64,000 nucleotides of DNA from Atriophallophorus winterbourni (taxonomy: Eukaryota > Platyhelminthes > Trematoda > Plagiorchiida > Microphallidae): the NCBI GenBank assembly GCA_013407085.1, contig JACCGJ010005102.1, positions 60,116-124,115 on the forward strand, given 5' to 3'. The notes under the pieces were generated by a model. It worked only from the letters and a program-made list of their open reading frames with translations, did no database searches and was not told the DNA's origin. Within the stretch, counting starts at the first letter, position 1, and each line of letters opens with the position of its first letter. Shown piece after piece: positions 1 through 12,722 of this stretch. Made by a program: the position numbers and the translations under genes.

Positions 1-627
1 ACTGAACTTATAAGTAAACAATTAGCACTTTGATTTGTGCGGTTCAACTAGACAAGTGAACTGGTAAAACGAAGAAATATACGTTGTATTTCTCAATCCT
101 GGCTGTTTCAATTTAAAATCGATTAGGAATACTGGGTTTGTTATACTTGCCTCACTTTCGTAACTATTCGCCTCCTTAAATTGCATTTTGACTGAACGAT
201 GAAGCGCATATACAAAATTAGGCTCCTCCCTGGAAATTAATCTCATGCGCACATTTTACATTGTAGTTTTTGAATTTTCGGACAAATTTGCGAAATCTTT
301 CTTAATTTTGAACTTGCTGTGACATAAATTGCTTGTGACACATTCATGTGGATCAAGATGTTCTACAGAGTATGTTGAGATAAGTAAACAATATTGTTTC
401 GACTCAAGAAGATGTTTAGTTGTATACATAAATTTTCTCTGCGATTGAACATGTGGCCATTTTTTAAATTAAAGTTAATTTGCTAGATTACAGCTTGGGT
501 CTAAATCTTAAAATATTCAGAATTGGTACAGCAAACATTGTGTGAGCTATATTTGTGTGAAATGTCTACACACTTAACACTTTTTCGATCTCACAAACAC
601 ACATTACACATGGGTAAATGGTGAAAC
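1..627. other. No recognisable feature
   Basis: AT-rich sequence with only chance-length open frames and no exon or repeat I can name. It may be an intron of the glutamate receptor if that gene starts further left. Confidence 0.4.
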
Positions 628-917
628 ACACAAAGCTCTTGACCGCTCACATTGAAGGCATTGTGTAAAACGTCGTCTGCAAGCTGGGGAGGAGCAGATA
701 CACCTCTTGGCTGCTGAACGCAGACCACGCCGCCGGCGTGCAACTGACGCCCTACAACCGAGTTCTGATTATCGTTGCAAGCGCTGCGGGAGAGATTGTT
801 CCTCCCGAATCGGACTGTTTAGTCATTCGAAAAGCTGTGAAACATGAAAAAAATCATGCGATTGTGATGTACATCCATGGTCGACATCGACCGAAGGAGG
901 CCAACAAGAATAACAAA
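628..917 (+). mobile_element. RTE-like LINE, 3' end only
   Basis: The last part of a non-LTR retrotransposon. It contains the C-terminal LTAHIEG..RRLQAG-type region, degenerate C2HC finger coding (CRRCGRD type) and the conserved 3' UTR word ACATCCATGGTCGACATCGA. Nearly the same piece recurs at 13190, 23640, 27780, 49660 and 57840. It is 5' truncated and carries small frameshifts. Confidence 0.75.
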
Positions 918-1869
918 GCTAAATCACATACTTAAATTCGTGCGCTATTCAACGAACAACACACAAGAGGCCTTCGTTGAAACTTATTCTACATTCGCGA
1001 CAAAGCACATCCATTGCTTCCTAGCCCCGGAAACTAATGGTACAGTTTCAACTTGAGTACATAGCGAACGAAATCAATATGTGGGTTTGTGATGAGAATT
1101 CATGTGAATTGTGATAGCAAATAAGTTACAGATTGAACTGAGGAAAGTTAGTTTATGCTTTAAATACTGGACACATCGGGATGGTTTGTTTGTATGTGTT
1201 CACACTTTACCAAAGTGCTGCTTCCACATTGCCGATAAACTCTTTTGTCCTGCTACATGCTGAATGTCTCTTGAGTGTAATTTGATCCGAGAATTTGTTA
1301 AATTTGTTTCATTTCACCGCACAGCTTCGCAACTGCGTTTTACACACTCTTGGAATTATATTTGAGACTTTCTGATTATCCAAGTAAGTAGGGCGCACAC
1401 GCTACGTTTAGCTGCTGACGATTAGAACCTTATGCGTGATTTCCCAAAACACAGCCAAACACATTTAGAAATCCAGAAGTTTGATTGTAGAAAACCAATG
1501 AACTTAAAATATACCATAGGATGACGATGCATGTGCGGCAAAAGCGTCAAAATTTTACCAGATCAGGTCACACGAAGATAAATCCCGCTCCGCGCCTAAT
1601 ATCTAATACATTGTTGAACCACACCTTCATAACACTAGACTGTAATCTAATCTAATCACACCAACCTTTTTTTACCGTCCAAACGTCTAGTGCGTTACGG
1701 TTCACGCCTAGAGGTCATTCCGTTAAGCCCAGCTAGGAAAACCCAATAGCTCAGAGCGTTTATTACGCGCATGAAAAAGAATTACAGACGCGCACACACA
1801 GAGAGATCGCGCGATTCGACTAATTACAATTAATCAGTCGGATGTAACTAGCAGCTTGTATAACTGATG

Positions 1870-2085
1870 TGACATGCCTCTCGATTTCGTGTCAAACGGT
1901 TCCTTCCAAGCTCTCACCAGATTGGATTTGTTTGAACGACCTCGAATCGCATGTCCTTCAATAGCGACTGACATTCCTTCGTGTGCAATTGTTCCGAAAC
2001 CCGGGTTCGTGCAAATGTGCGATTGTTTGGCGCTTCATGCGGATGTCTCATGCCGGAGGGTGGTGTGGTGTATCTGACCCGAGGC
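1870..2085 (+). repeat. Dispersed repeat alpha, copy 1
   Basis: CGATTTCGTG..AACGGT followed by a pattern AAGCYCTCAC and a run ending near GACTGACATTCCTTC. Related stretches are at 2985-3180 and 12195-12400. Diverged, with no coding content recognised. Confidence 0.5.
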
Positions 2086-2544
2086 TTGTGCTTGACACGT
2101 TTTGCTAGTTTACTTTATGACTCCACAGTGTGAGTTCTTCGAACTTCCAAAGGAATCCGTTTAAAATGGTGGATAAGTTAGGGCGGTATTTTAGCAGACA
2201 ATGGGGTGAAACAAAAGCCTCTGAATGCTGGTGGGTTCGAATTCGCCCCTCAAAATTGATAAATTATCCGAGAAACTGATTACCAAAAGTTAAGTGATAA
2301 AAGTTTACTAAAAGATCCATCATTGCTGTGTAAATGCTTCGCAGGCTGAGTTAGAACACTCACACATTTTTTCTAGCTCAGTTGTTGCTGCGTTGGTGCG
2401 CGCTTTACATTGGAAAAAACTCTAAACTCTACTAGCATCAAAACAGTTGACGAGGGTAGGCCTTTTGCATACTTCATATCGAAACCCAGAAACCGGTCGA
2501 TGAGTTATCTTAGTAAACAAATTAGGCAGCCACTATTCACCAGC

Positions 2545-2645
2545 CAGATGATTTTCACACCGTCCCTCCAAAGTGAGCGGTCAAGAGCAATTGCTTCCTA
2601 ACTGACCGGATCAATATCCAAAGCTTTCATCTGTTACGAACGTTC
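2545..2645 (-). mobile_element. RTE-like LINE trace
   Basis: AGTGAGCGGTCAAGAGCAA on the + strand is the reverse complement of the LINE word TTGCTCTTGACCGCTCAC seen at 57840. A piece of about 100 bp only. Confidence 0.55.
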
Positions 2646-2984
2646 GAGCGAGTGAAGAGAGAGGCCAGATGTGATTACTTCAGGTCTTTTCAGATAAACG
2701 GGCAGCAGCCGAAAATCTGACTTTTTTTCAAGACATGCGGGTCAGCGTGCAACAATACCCCTCGTTTGACAGCCACTTGAAGATTGTCTCCCGCTTCATC
2801 ACTGAGGTCAAACTGTCCAACGCTACACATGTTCATTCACGAATCCCATGACACAAGAGAAAACTGATTGGTCAAACGCATGTATTATGCACAAGACAAA
2901 TAACAAAACACTCGCCTATCTTATATAGACAAAGCAGGCAACCACCATACTGTCCTGAAGCATGTCTGTCCCGATCTGAGTTGC

Positions 2985-3180
2985 CAATCGATTTCGTGCC
3001 AACCGGTAGGCTTCAAGCCCTCACTACGCTGGGCTCCTATGACCGACCTTGACGAATTGTATATCGTTCGATAGCGGCCGACTTTTTCATCGCCTTCTTG
3101 ATCTTGTGTTGTGCCGGACAGTGGCGTTATGCAGATCATCCACACACGCGTGATTGCCATACCATACCTTCTTGCACTAA
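2985..3180 (+). repeat. Dispersed repeat alpha, copy 2
   Basis: ATCGATTTCGTGCCAACCGG, AAGCCCTCACTACG and a GACCGACCTTGACGAATTG stretch are shared with 12210-12290 and, more weakly, with 1875-1970. Function unknown. Confidence 0.5.
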
Positions 3181-3689
3181 AGTGGCATGCTATTTGAACT
3201 TTTCATGGTCTATTTAACAGCTACTGATTAACGAGATTAATACGTTCGTCTGCATCTCGCAGATAGCCACTCGTATCAAGTGGATTCCCAGCCATTTCCG
3301 AGTAAGTTGAGCTAAACTCACGTTGTCATAGCAACGGTCATTTTAGCTGAACAGATTCGGTCCCTTGAGTGAGGCTTTTTCGCCTCATTTAACACTTTGG
3401 CACATTGAAGTGGTTTATTTTCCGACCAAAATTGTGTGTGTTAGTCTCAGTGGCTTCGTACAAATTAAATTTCTATTAATAGATATTATCCATTTTTGAT
3501 CAATGATTAATTGCTAGGAGAGCCGCGGTAGTTAAACAAAGTTAAACTTGTGTGGCACTGCTGTATGGGGTTCTTATAAAGAAACACGATGTGGTGCGTA
3601 AGTGAAAGGAATGTGAGCACCACAATATACCTTATGCAATGGTTGCTTAGAAATGAAATCTAGCAAAACATCCAAATCCAGATCGCACT

Positions 3690-3736
3690 TTTCCTACCTG
3701 GTGAGTGCAAACACCACGAAACCCGTCGTTTTGATG
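3690..3736 (+). ncRNA. Degenerate hammerhead ribozyme-like sequence
   Basis: Reads CCTAC, CTGGTGAG, TGCAAACACCA, CGAAACC, CGTCG. This is the hammerhead order (CUGAUGAG, stem II, GAAA, short stem III, cleavage C) with A to G in the core box, so it is probably inactive. It sits just left of the large inverted repeat. Confidence 0.5.
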
Positions 3737-3868
3737 GAGATAAACGCTAGTATGCATTTTTGGTCCAAGCATGTGTGTTTAACACTAGCCACGTGTGTTT
3801 CACCATGTGATTAAGAAATTTGACCAGACAGTGCCCGGAAAGTTCAAACTTTGTTCTTCTTTCGATTG

Positions 3869-4691
3869 AAATATGTTTGGGACCGATCGTGTATTCATAA
3901 TGAAAAGAAATTTGAGTGCAATCGGTTAGAGCAGTTTTTGGGTAACGTTTCACTTCTGACACTGAAGCTTCGTCAGAACAAGGATGATAGTCAGGACAGC
4001 GAACATGATTAAGTGGTAGTCAACCCCCCACCACTGATTTGAACTTACCGCTAAACAGCCTATAGTGCGCCTACGAGGTGTCACGTCTCGTGTGAATGAC
4101 CAGGATCAGTGGTCGATTTTCCTCACAGTGTGTATCCACGTCAATCTAATACAAGTGAACACGGTCAAGGTCAGTCGACAGCGGCCCACATGCGTAAAAG
4201 TACATCACTAACGGGACTAAGACTATTTTTGAAGAAAAACAAAAACCTAATTAACTAGGGGGTATAAGGTGAATAAAAACTATTTACTTTCGCATCAGTG
4301 CCGAGCGCTAGATTGTGGAGATTTCTACCCCATCCACCTTATTGACCTGCCTTTGCAATTTCAAAAATAGCTTAGCATTAGCTCCGTTAGTGATGTACTT
4401 TACGCATGTGGGCCGCTGTCGACTGACCTTGACGTGAATACACACTAGTAGGAAAATCGACCACTGATCATGGTCATTCCCACGAGACGTGACGTACTGT
4501 AGGCGTACCATAGGCTGTTTAGCGGTAAAGTCAAATAATTGGTGGTGGGTTGACTACTACTTAATCATGTTCCCTGTCCTGACTATCACCTTTGGTCTGA
4601 CGAAGCTTCTGTGTCAGAAATGAAACGTTACCCAAAAACTGCTCTAACCGTTTGCATTATGAACACACGATCGGTCCGAAATATATTCCAA
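3869..4691. repeat. Large inverted repeat (fold-back element)
   Basis: The left arm at about 3869-4221 and the right arm at about 4375-4691 are reverse complements over more than 300 bp, with a few indels and a spacer of about 150 bp. Shared words include CGGTTAGAGCAGTTTTTGGG, GAAGCTTCGTCAGA, GATAGTCAGGACAG and GCGGCCCACATGCGTAAA. A third, partial copy of the right-arm orientation is at 62625-62745. No transposase is encoded. Confidence 0.8.
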
Positions 4692-7600
4692 TCGGGGTGG
4701 ATATTTGTTATCGTTCACAAGCCTTATACACTCATCTGTCAAAGTCTCATCACAAATCACATACACGTGTAACCCACATAACGGAAACAGTACTTGCCGG
4801 ATCCAGGCACTTGGAGCAAAGTTCACCCTTGTTACGTGTTACGGTCGGGTGAACAATACTCACAGTCACAGCTAGATCGATAGATTTCTTTGTCTGTGCG
4901 TTGGATCTCGTGACGCGGTCACGCTTGTTAGTAGGCTGAACCAATTTCGTTCCACATAGCAAACGCAGAACTGTGATGTGTTTTTACAAAATTAACATTG
5001 TACGGTTGATGATGCTTAATAATAGACTACCGTAATAAAATCAACATTCCTTTCCCTCTCACAACTTGGCACTTCTCTGACCATTGCTCTCAACATTTTA
5101 GTTGTTTTATTAAATTCATCTAGATTATTCGAGAATACCTTAGTTTGCAATCCTCTTTTGTCTGCGTCATTGTGGGAGATTAGCTAGCTGAACTGTGTAA
5201 AAGATAGATTTACTTGTTCTTGTTACACAAGTCGCGGTTTTAAATTTAAATTTTCTGCGGGAGGTAAACTATTCACGGATAAGAGAATTCTACCGAGAAA
5301 ATTGCGCAGTGTTCTGAACTGGCCACTGGTTTTACTTTATCGAAATGCTTAGAGGTTACTTGTAGCAAGAACATCGTGCAGGCCGTTATACCTTCGGCGT
5401 TGCTTTAAGGACGACGCCTTTAAAGTCGGCTGCGGAAGAGCCGAATGAGTATGTTGGAAAGAATGATGGAGAGAAAATCACGCCATGAATCCTCTTACAG
5501 TCGTGTGCGAGAGAAGAACGTAGTCTATTGATTTTAACGTATTAAGATTAATCCTTGAAGTATCCAAATATCCAATTACCGATGCTGTACGGTATTGCCG
5601 GTGTTTTTAGAATTTACGCGCGTTGTGCACAATCAACACTGCCAACCGCTTTTGTGTGTTCAAGGACGCAGGCTTAGACCTATTGCCGAGCTCATGGAAA
5701 ACTCTGTAAGAATAACCTTCATCACCTGTTCGGGCACTCGCAATTTGCATTTTACCAAATACATGTTCATGTGCACTTGGATACATTCACCGTAAGACAT
5801 GGAAAACAAGGAAGCAGATTTATGAACACCAGCCAAGTTGGTTGAACAAGTGTTTTTTCTAGAAAGATGAACAGTTCCATCCTAGCCGAAGTGGTTGACA
5901 CCGATCACTTGGTTAAACCCGATGACTTTCTTAGTCGTCGACACGGTTCTACAAAACGTTCAACAATGACTGGGTTGAAGCATTTTGTGTGTAAATCTGA
6001 GGCAGTATCAACCAAAATGTCAAGACTATTAGAAGCCATTTGCTGGCGATCCTTTATGGTCTTAACCAAAAGTAACTCAAGGTCATAGAGAACAATCGAA
6101 ATCACATGATATTGATTTTCCTTATAATGTTTGATGTTGATCCTATTTGTTTTTCATTTCCCTCCTGCATAAATTGCAGAGCTTGATGTAACTCACCGCA
6201 ATAGAGCTCTGATTTAATCACATATCATATATAATCACAAATACAATATATTGTGAAATGTCATATCTTTCCGACGAATTCAAATGACAGCATAATTCTC
6301 CCAATTCCAACATTCGTGTTTAAATTGTTGCCTTGGTGAACAACAAGGTTTATACAATGGCGTCGCTATGGTAACCAAATTTATTTGCTGATTTCAAACT
6401 GATCACGATATCAAGATTTATTGTATATGAAGTTGGTTGAATATTACGATTTTTTCATTGTAAAGTAGATGATCTTCATAGGGGGCGTGCTTATCTCGGG
6501 GTTATTTACCGAAAGTTGTACGGTGGAGGTTGGACTGTGTTAGTTTTCGACTAATGACGTTACTTATTTACGCACTAGTGTGATGGGAAATTAATATGGG
6601 CCATCCATCTATTCCCAAACGTACAAGTGCTGTAAAGACATGAATTACAACCTATGGACTCACGTGGTAACCCCTACACATTGAGATATATTCAATAACA
6701 AAACATATTCAGCTGAATGAAACGCGGGGAACTTTCTCAGCTCACAAATGGAGTGAATTGTCATCACATATCATCGTAGCTGTATTGTCAGAGATTCTTG
6801 CACGCATTGCTGAAATATCTAAAAGTTTCCTCAACCAAGGGTCTAGTAAATTCAGGGAGGTAATATGCAAATTCAAATTCTCGAACATTCCATGCGTGTG
6901 GATGTAGAACACCGTACAAACACGGCTCTAAATGCGTTTTTTGATTTTATAACCACAGTCACGGCAACGATTGTAACTACCTATGTGCGTCATGTGTCAG
7001 TAATCATATGAAAGTGTATGGTTCCGATAGTGCTACGAAAGATATCTGACAAACCAGCAAACGCCAAGATGATGTTTGTGTAACGGATACAGAAATCAAA
7101 TTCGTATTTCAGTATAACTTTCGATGCAACGTGTGGATCATGTACATCTGCAACGACAGCTAGAATTCCCTGTAAGCATCGTTGGCTAGTCCTCGCAGAT
7201 GTATATTTTCGACATGGGGCATCTCAATGCCGGATGAAAAGATAAATCCTCAGATCATCTGTTTTGCGTTGATCACACGACACGCACTGCAACGCAACAA
7301 CCGGTTTCCGAATGTTTGCCTCAATCAATGCCCTGGGTTAGGAAAACGTAGCTATGAAATACTCTGTACAGTCATGGTTTCCTAGGCTCAGCGTGGATGA
7401 TGAACTTATAGGGGGAATTTAGCACCGGCCACTGACGCTATTTCTCGGTATGCAGTACAAGTCGTATGAAGAAATGGCAAATTGTTTAAATTTGTCCAAA
7501 ATCTACCATCCACGATTTAGAGGAGATCATATCTTCCCCAAAAATTATTGCATACAACAAACCATCCCCTAAAAGGACTTTCTACGCGAGGCGACACACT

Positions 7601-8210
7601 GATCTCTTAGACTTACCATTTTAAGCCCACCTAAACTGTAAAATGTATTTTTATTCCGTCTATATCTGTTTAACAGAGAATAATTCATTGTTTTGATTCC
7701 AAAGTCTTTGTACTTTGGGGAAACAAATTTTCAGGATTTATTTTTCATTTCAATTGCGTTTCAGTTTTCAACATACCTAGTTGCTTTGAACCTAAACGCT
7801 TTTTGAAACATTATACGCCTTGAACTACCTTAAAATAACCTTAAATCAAATGTAGGAAGTAACATTTGCTTCAAAGTATAACTTTGCTTGACCCCTTTCT
7901 AGTGGTGCAATGATCACTAAATATGGCAACCAGCTAGAACGCGTTTGACAATTGCTAATGTGGAGGATGTAGGCTGCACAATACATTTGTAATTGATAAG
8001 CGTCTTGAGCGTTAAACTGCGAATCACTCTATACTTACACAATTTTACAACGTGATTCCTTGTAAGAATCCTCTTTGAAAATTACTTTAAAATCACCCTT
8101 TGTTCATCTGTCCCTGTTTGGGTTTTTAATCTTTTTGTTTTACTCAATCACTCTTGCACATTATGTGGGGTTCCGACAGGTTTAAGCAACCGGATTGGAG
8201 ATTGTAACTA
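4692..8210. other. Stretch with no recognised gene
   Basis: No exon with family resemblance and no LINE or hammerhead piece that I can name. Open frames here are below 75 codons and lack similarity. The ending of this block near 7960-8010 (GCACAATACATTTG and TCTTGAGCGTTAAA) resembles a motif found beside hammerhead elements at 24930 and 29735. Confidence 0.4.
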
Positions 8211-8214
8211 AAAG

Positions 8215-8640
8215 GATGAACAAAATCCGTCTTTGCATGTATTTCCCTGATACGCAAAGACCACGATCGGTTTTGTGCTATTTACACTAATCAGGTAGGG
8301 ACAGCAGAATCAGGATCCGTGGGCGCTTGAAACGGTGGAATAATGGTAATCAAGTTGAGCTTGTATGCCACTGTTGGTTCGCACGGACAACCCGTTTAAT
8401 CACATGTAGATTGGGTTAAACCCATGACCATAGACAAAAATGCTCATCTGCATGCATTTCCTTCACAAACGATTGGTTGGCACTCATTAAGTGGGGACAA
8501 TACGTTCAGGATCAGCATGTATTTGAGACGCGTGGAACTAGTATGCCGCTGTTGGATATAGTTGCCACGGCCAAAATGTTCCATCACGTGGCCACACACA
8601 CACTTAAATGCAAAGTATTCAGCATTATTTTGTCGTTTCA
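8215..8640 (-). mobile_element. Hammerhead-bearing element, two diverged tandem units
   Basis: On the - strand unit 1 carries CTACCTGATTAGTG, AATAGCACAAAACCGATCG and a B-box-like block near 8405-8425. A second unit follows at once (from about 8440) with the same order of words: GCATGCATTTCC, CACTCATTAAGTGGGGACA, ATGCCGCTGTTGGATA. Core positions are mutated in both units, so cleavage is unlikely. Confidence 0.6.
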
Positions 8641-9249
8641 GTGCGATAGCCGAGTGTAAAATAAACAACGTTGGAGTTTTGTAGACGGACGAACCAATTA
8701 TACCGGGCCTGTTTCCTTTCCTGATCAATGTCCTTCAAAGTAATATCGTTTTCATTCCATCAGAAAAAAATCGAAGAAGCATATTGCAGACACGCGATTC
8801 CTGATCATAATGTCTTCACTTTTTAGTTCGCACCAACCTCAAATACTGCGTGTAAACACGGATATCGTGTAAGCATACTGTCTGTTCTTCTTAACTGCCC
8901 CATTTTCCAAGATGGATTCTAAACGTTTCCATTCCCACCGCGAATTTACAGCTTGGATACGACAATCCAGGAGCAATTTTTGAATCACTTTATATGATTT
9001 CTAGGGGTTTCGATATACTGCTAGCTGTTGAATATTTGCCCGTCATGTTTCTGACGGTTCATTTAACTAACTTCTACTACTGCTTGTTTTTGTTGTCGAT
9101 CATCCAAGATTTTATCTATAGTAGTATAGGTTAAATGATACCTACCACGTTATCTCTTCTATTAGCGAAATCTTCTTATCATATCTTATCGATCACGCAA
9201 AATTAATTCCGATAAAAATTATGTGCAAAAGTGGTTACACGAGTTGACT

Positions 9250-9990
9250 AGTAAATGCATCAACATATTAATATCCGAGGTACTTTTCGTCTTTGTGAAA
9301 CAAAATTGGTATTGCAAAATTTCTATCTGGCACACGATAAGATGTTCGGATTGTGTTAGCTGAGCTCGTATTGCTTGTTCGTAACTTTGAAAGAATTTTC
9401 GCTGATGATTTCATCTGGCCTGATGACGAACAATCCTGGACAAACAATGCGAGCTCAGCGAATATATTCTGAACATCATCCACACACTAAGTTCAAAGTA
9501 TTCGGTTCTATATCTGGTACGACTAACTGCTCGCAGTTTCAAAGCCTCTGGTGTTGCAAGTGTAAATCGAGATACGTTCTAACGAATCTGCTCGCTAACA
9601 TCGAAGAAGTGTACCTTGAATGGGGAGACGGCATGCCGAGGTAGAAGGTGATTCGAATCGCTAGCTATACGAGGGTGATAAATGTAAGCTCCAACCTGGA
9701 GTTTCTAATGAGGAATGATTCCAATTATAAGGAAAAGTCGGTTTGGTTTAGACGATGACACAAGGTAGATGTTATGATGAAGCAGATGATGTAGCAGAGA
9801 CAGTCGTTGTGTTTTACCAATCGATGCCCCGTTCTTACCCAACCGTCAGGAGAACAGAACAAAGCCGTAATGGAAAGCTGAGCACAAGTTCAAGGTGCAA
9901 TGTCCAGTGTGTAAGACTGTGTACATGGTGTGTATTAAAAGGACAGCAACAAACGCAAAATATGAAGGTACAGATTAGCCCATAAAGAAG
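9250..9990. other. Unassigned region with modest open frames
   Basis: Open frames of 71-89 codons overlap on both strands (9268-9483 -, 9375-9644 +, 9755-9985 +). None resembles a family I know and no splice structure links them to the receptor. Possibly an old LINE remnant. Confidence 0.25.
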
Positions 9991-10299
9991 TGGATTGCTG
10001 GGCTAGAAAAAAGCAAACAAGAAAACCAATGGGACGTTGTTGTCATGGCCGAGTCGAACGATTTGAGCAGAACTCCGAGGACTGTTCACGGAGAAATTTG
10101 CGTTGTCGGCAGGTAGATTCCAGATTCCAGAATGTAAGGCGATATAATGCATTCAAATTCACAATTACATTTGTTCTTGAAATGGAGATTATTCATAATC
10201 CTGTAATGTAACGAATTTCTATCCACAATTCGAATAGGCGTCATAGTGATAGTTCCAATGGAAACATTCAAGTAGAGAATAATAATGTCGCAACAGTCA

Positions 10300-10520
10300 A
10301 TATGGGAATGCGGAGTGTGTAAGTTCGCTGAGTGTGCGCATGCATGCTACGACTCATGGTGGATGAAATGTTTTGTAGGCAATCATCACATCACTTCAAA
10401 CGCTTCTTTGAAGTGAGGAGAAGAGGCTCAGCAGATGCACTCTTTCCTCGTACGTTAAATCCTTGAAATCACTTAGGAGTTTGGTTGTACGATGGTAACT
10501 ACCTATTAGGACTGTGGGGA
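10300..10520 (+). repeat. Dispersed repeat beta, copy 1
   Basis: Words such as GTGGATGAAATGTTTT, TTCCTCGTACGTTA, AAATCACTTAGGAGTTTGGTT and ACGATGGTA are shared in order with 13100-13190 plus 13390-13505, where an RTE-like LINE end interrupts the copy. Confidence 0.5.
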
Positions 10521-12194
10521 AAAGTTTAAATTTGCTCCTCATTAGGTGGGACAAGGCACATGGTTGACTAGTTCTACTTTAATTCTCGTACACACGAGTG
10601 AGTCCGTTCGAATAGATAAGAATACAGCTCATTTTGAAGTTACATTATTCTACTTAACGTTTTGATTGCCCCGTGATAACACTGATCGAGAAGAACAACG
10701 TCCTTTCGTAACTATGGCGCTTAAACACTGGGTTTATGATGTCTAAAGACACCCGAACCGGTGTCGAAGTGAGCCTAACCCACTCGAGACACTCCTGTAG
10801 ATGTTCTTGAATGCTGACAGATTTTGAAACTGTCCAATACTCATAAACCGAATCTTTCACCAATGTAGTCTACAAATGGAAGTCTCCTTTCAAGATAAAG
10901 CAGTCCTTTAAGGATTGACTCTCACATATATTCTAGAATAATCGGCAAAGTGACTCATTCTGTGTCAAGGTTTGTATCTCATTGGTAAATCACAGGAACC
11001 GTACCAGACTGAGTGAAAAACTTGCGTTAGTCAATCACTACTGCTATGATGGTGCATACATTTTAGCCATAGAATACATAGGTATAGGTTGGGCATATAT
11101 ATATTTCTCTGCAGCACATTTGACCTTCGAATGACATCAGTGGAATGTTCAATGGAGTGAAAGAAAATTAATGTTTGAGCACACTTGCTTACCGCTTGTG
11201 AACCTGTAACAGAATACTTTTGTTCTTTTAGATCAAGCTTGTTTTTTGGGAATCCCACTAATGTGATCGTTCTAGGGCAGGTCGAAGACAAAGACTTTCT
11301 CGAGTGAGATGACCGACTGGAACCTTCGCCATACCTAGTTTTTTAAAGCGGTTTATAAAACTACCCCGTCAAAGCAAAACGTGTTATTGAAATGTTTCGA
11401 ATGATATTAGGCACTACTTGAGAAAAATGGACATGATAAATTGATGTCTTATGATTTTTACTAGGAATTCAGCCGCAAAAATAACACAACTGGGCTCCTA
11501 ATCTTTCGATGGAGAGTCGAGCATGGTCATCTTACACATTTTTACCAAGGGTAACTTGAATATGCGAAATACCTCCGCCGACATATTCGAAAAGTTTGCA
11601 CTTGAACTTTCGTGTAAACCAGACAATTTATTCAACCGCTACCTGCCAGGGCTATCACTTCTGTGGAATAATTTCGCTTTGACAGAGAGAGAAAATGTGT
11701 GACTAAGAACATTCGTCCAGCGAATACTCTTTGTTTTTAAAGATTTCTTCTTTAGCATGCAAAATCGTCTTGATATGGATAGCTATAAGCGAATGTAATT
11801 ACGATCGAATGGTGTTTTATCTGTGGTACAAGTATGAGCATTTACACGAACGCCCGCTATTGTATCTGCTTATTAAAATTCGAACAAAGAAGCGACAAGT
11901 CAAGACACGTCTGTTTGCTGTAGCAAAACTACACGTCGCATTTTATGTGCATGTGGAGCCATATTACGTTTCCGGTGCTATCAACCCACCCCGAGTACAT
12001 TTGCTTCAAAATTCACCACGACATCTCCAATGATGTGTACAGATGTTGACTCCCAACGCTAATCAAGTTTAACGTCTAAGCCTATAATCCAAGAGAATAC
12101 CAATTGATAAATGCGCTTCGTACGTAAATGCCACACCTATATTGCAAAGGGCGAATCTCATTCTGCCTGCAATACATTACGAATTTGTTCTGCT

Positions 12195-12400
12195 CAGGCC
12201 GACATTTCGCGAAAACCGGTTTCTTTCGAGCCCTCACTACGTTTGACTCGTTTTACTAACTTTGACTAATTGCATATTCGTCGATATCTACTGATGTTCT
12301 TCATTTTCAGAACACTCAAACTTTTGTCGTTGACCTTTTAGCGCTGCCAGCTCTTGCGCGGTGCTGAGCGTTAATGCTCTGTAGGTCATCCTTGTGGTGC
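12195..12400 (+). repeat. Dispersed repeat alpha, copy 3
   Basis: Shares GAGCCCTCACTACG and the TTTGACTAATTGCATAT stretch with the copy at 2985-3180. It lies just upstream of an mGluR exon. Confidence 0.45.
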
Positions 12401-12508
12401 TCGCAAGTTGCATTATCTGCTGACTGTTTTTCAAACTTATACTTCACTCCATACTCCACCCATCCACACCATATGTTTCCCTAAAGCACACATTCACTCC
12501 ATCTCCAG

Positions 12509-12722
12509 ATGATTACGATAACCACGTGGCTTTTGATGAGAATGGCGACGGTTACGGGCAATACTCCATTTACAACTACGCCAGGGATCCATACACTGGT
12601 CAATATCTCTATCGTCTGGTCGGAGATTTCCAAGCCGATAAGCTGACGATGCGTGCCCGGCCAATTTGGCCAGGAGGCCAGTCGAGCCAATCACCATCGA
12701 GTCAATGCTCAGAAGAGTGCGG
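12509..12722 (+). CDS. GRM: mGluR exon: end of ligand-binding domain and first cysteines
   Basis: The acceptor ends CTCCAG at 12508 and the donor GTAAGT begins at 12723. The exon starts with the last two bases of a codon and ends with two bases of the next. It encodes VAFDENGDGYGQYSIYN and LYRLVGDF, the strand where mGluRs read F-D-x-x-G-D-x-x-G-x-Y, then a linker and S-S-Q-C-S-E-E-C, the first two cysteines of the cysteine-rich domain. The preceding exon was searched for in 1-12508 and not found. Confidence 0.9.

Noticed and set aside
2225..2255. B-box-like GGTTCGAATTC suggesting a tRNA gene or SINE
   Set aside because: No A-box at the right distance, no cloverleaf and no repeat copies noticed.
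1..12508. Missing ligand-binding exons of mGluR
   Set aside because: I looked for landmark wording of the ligand-binding domain and for frames ending in the required phase, and found none that I could support.
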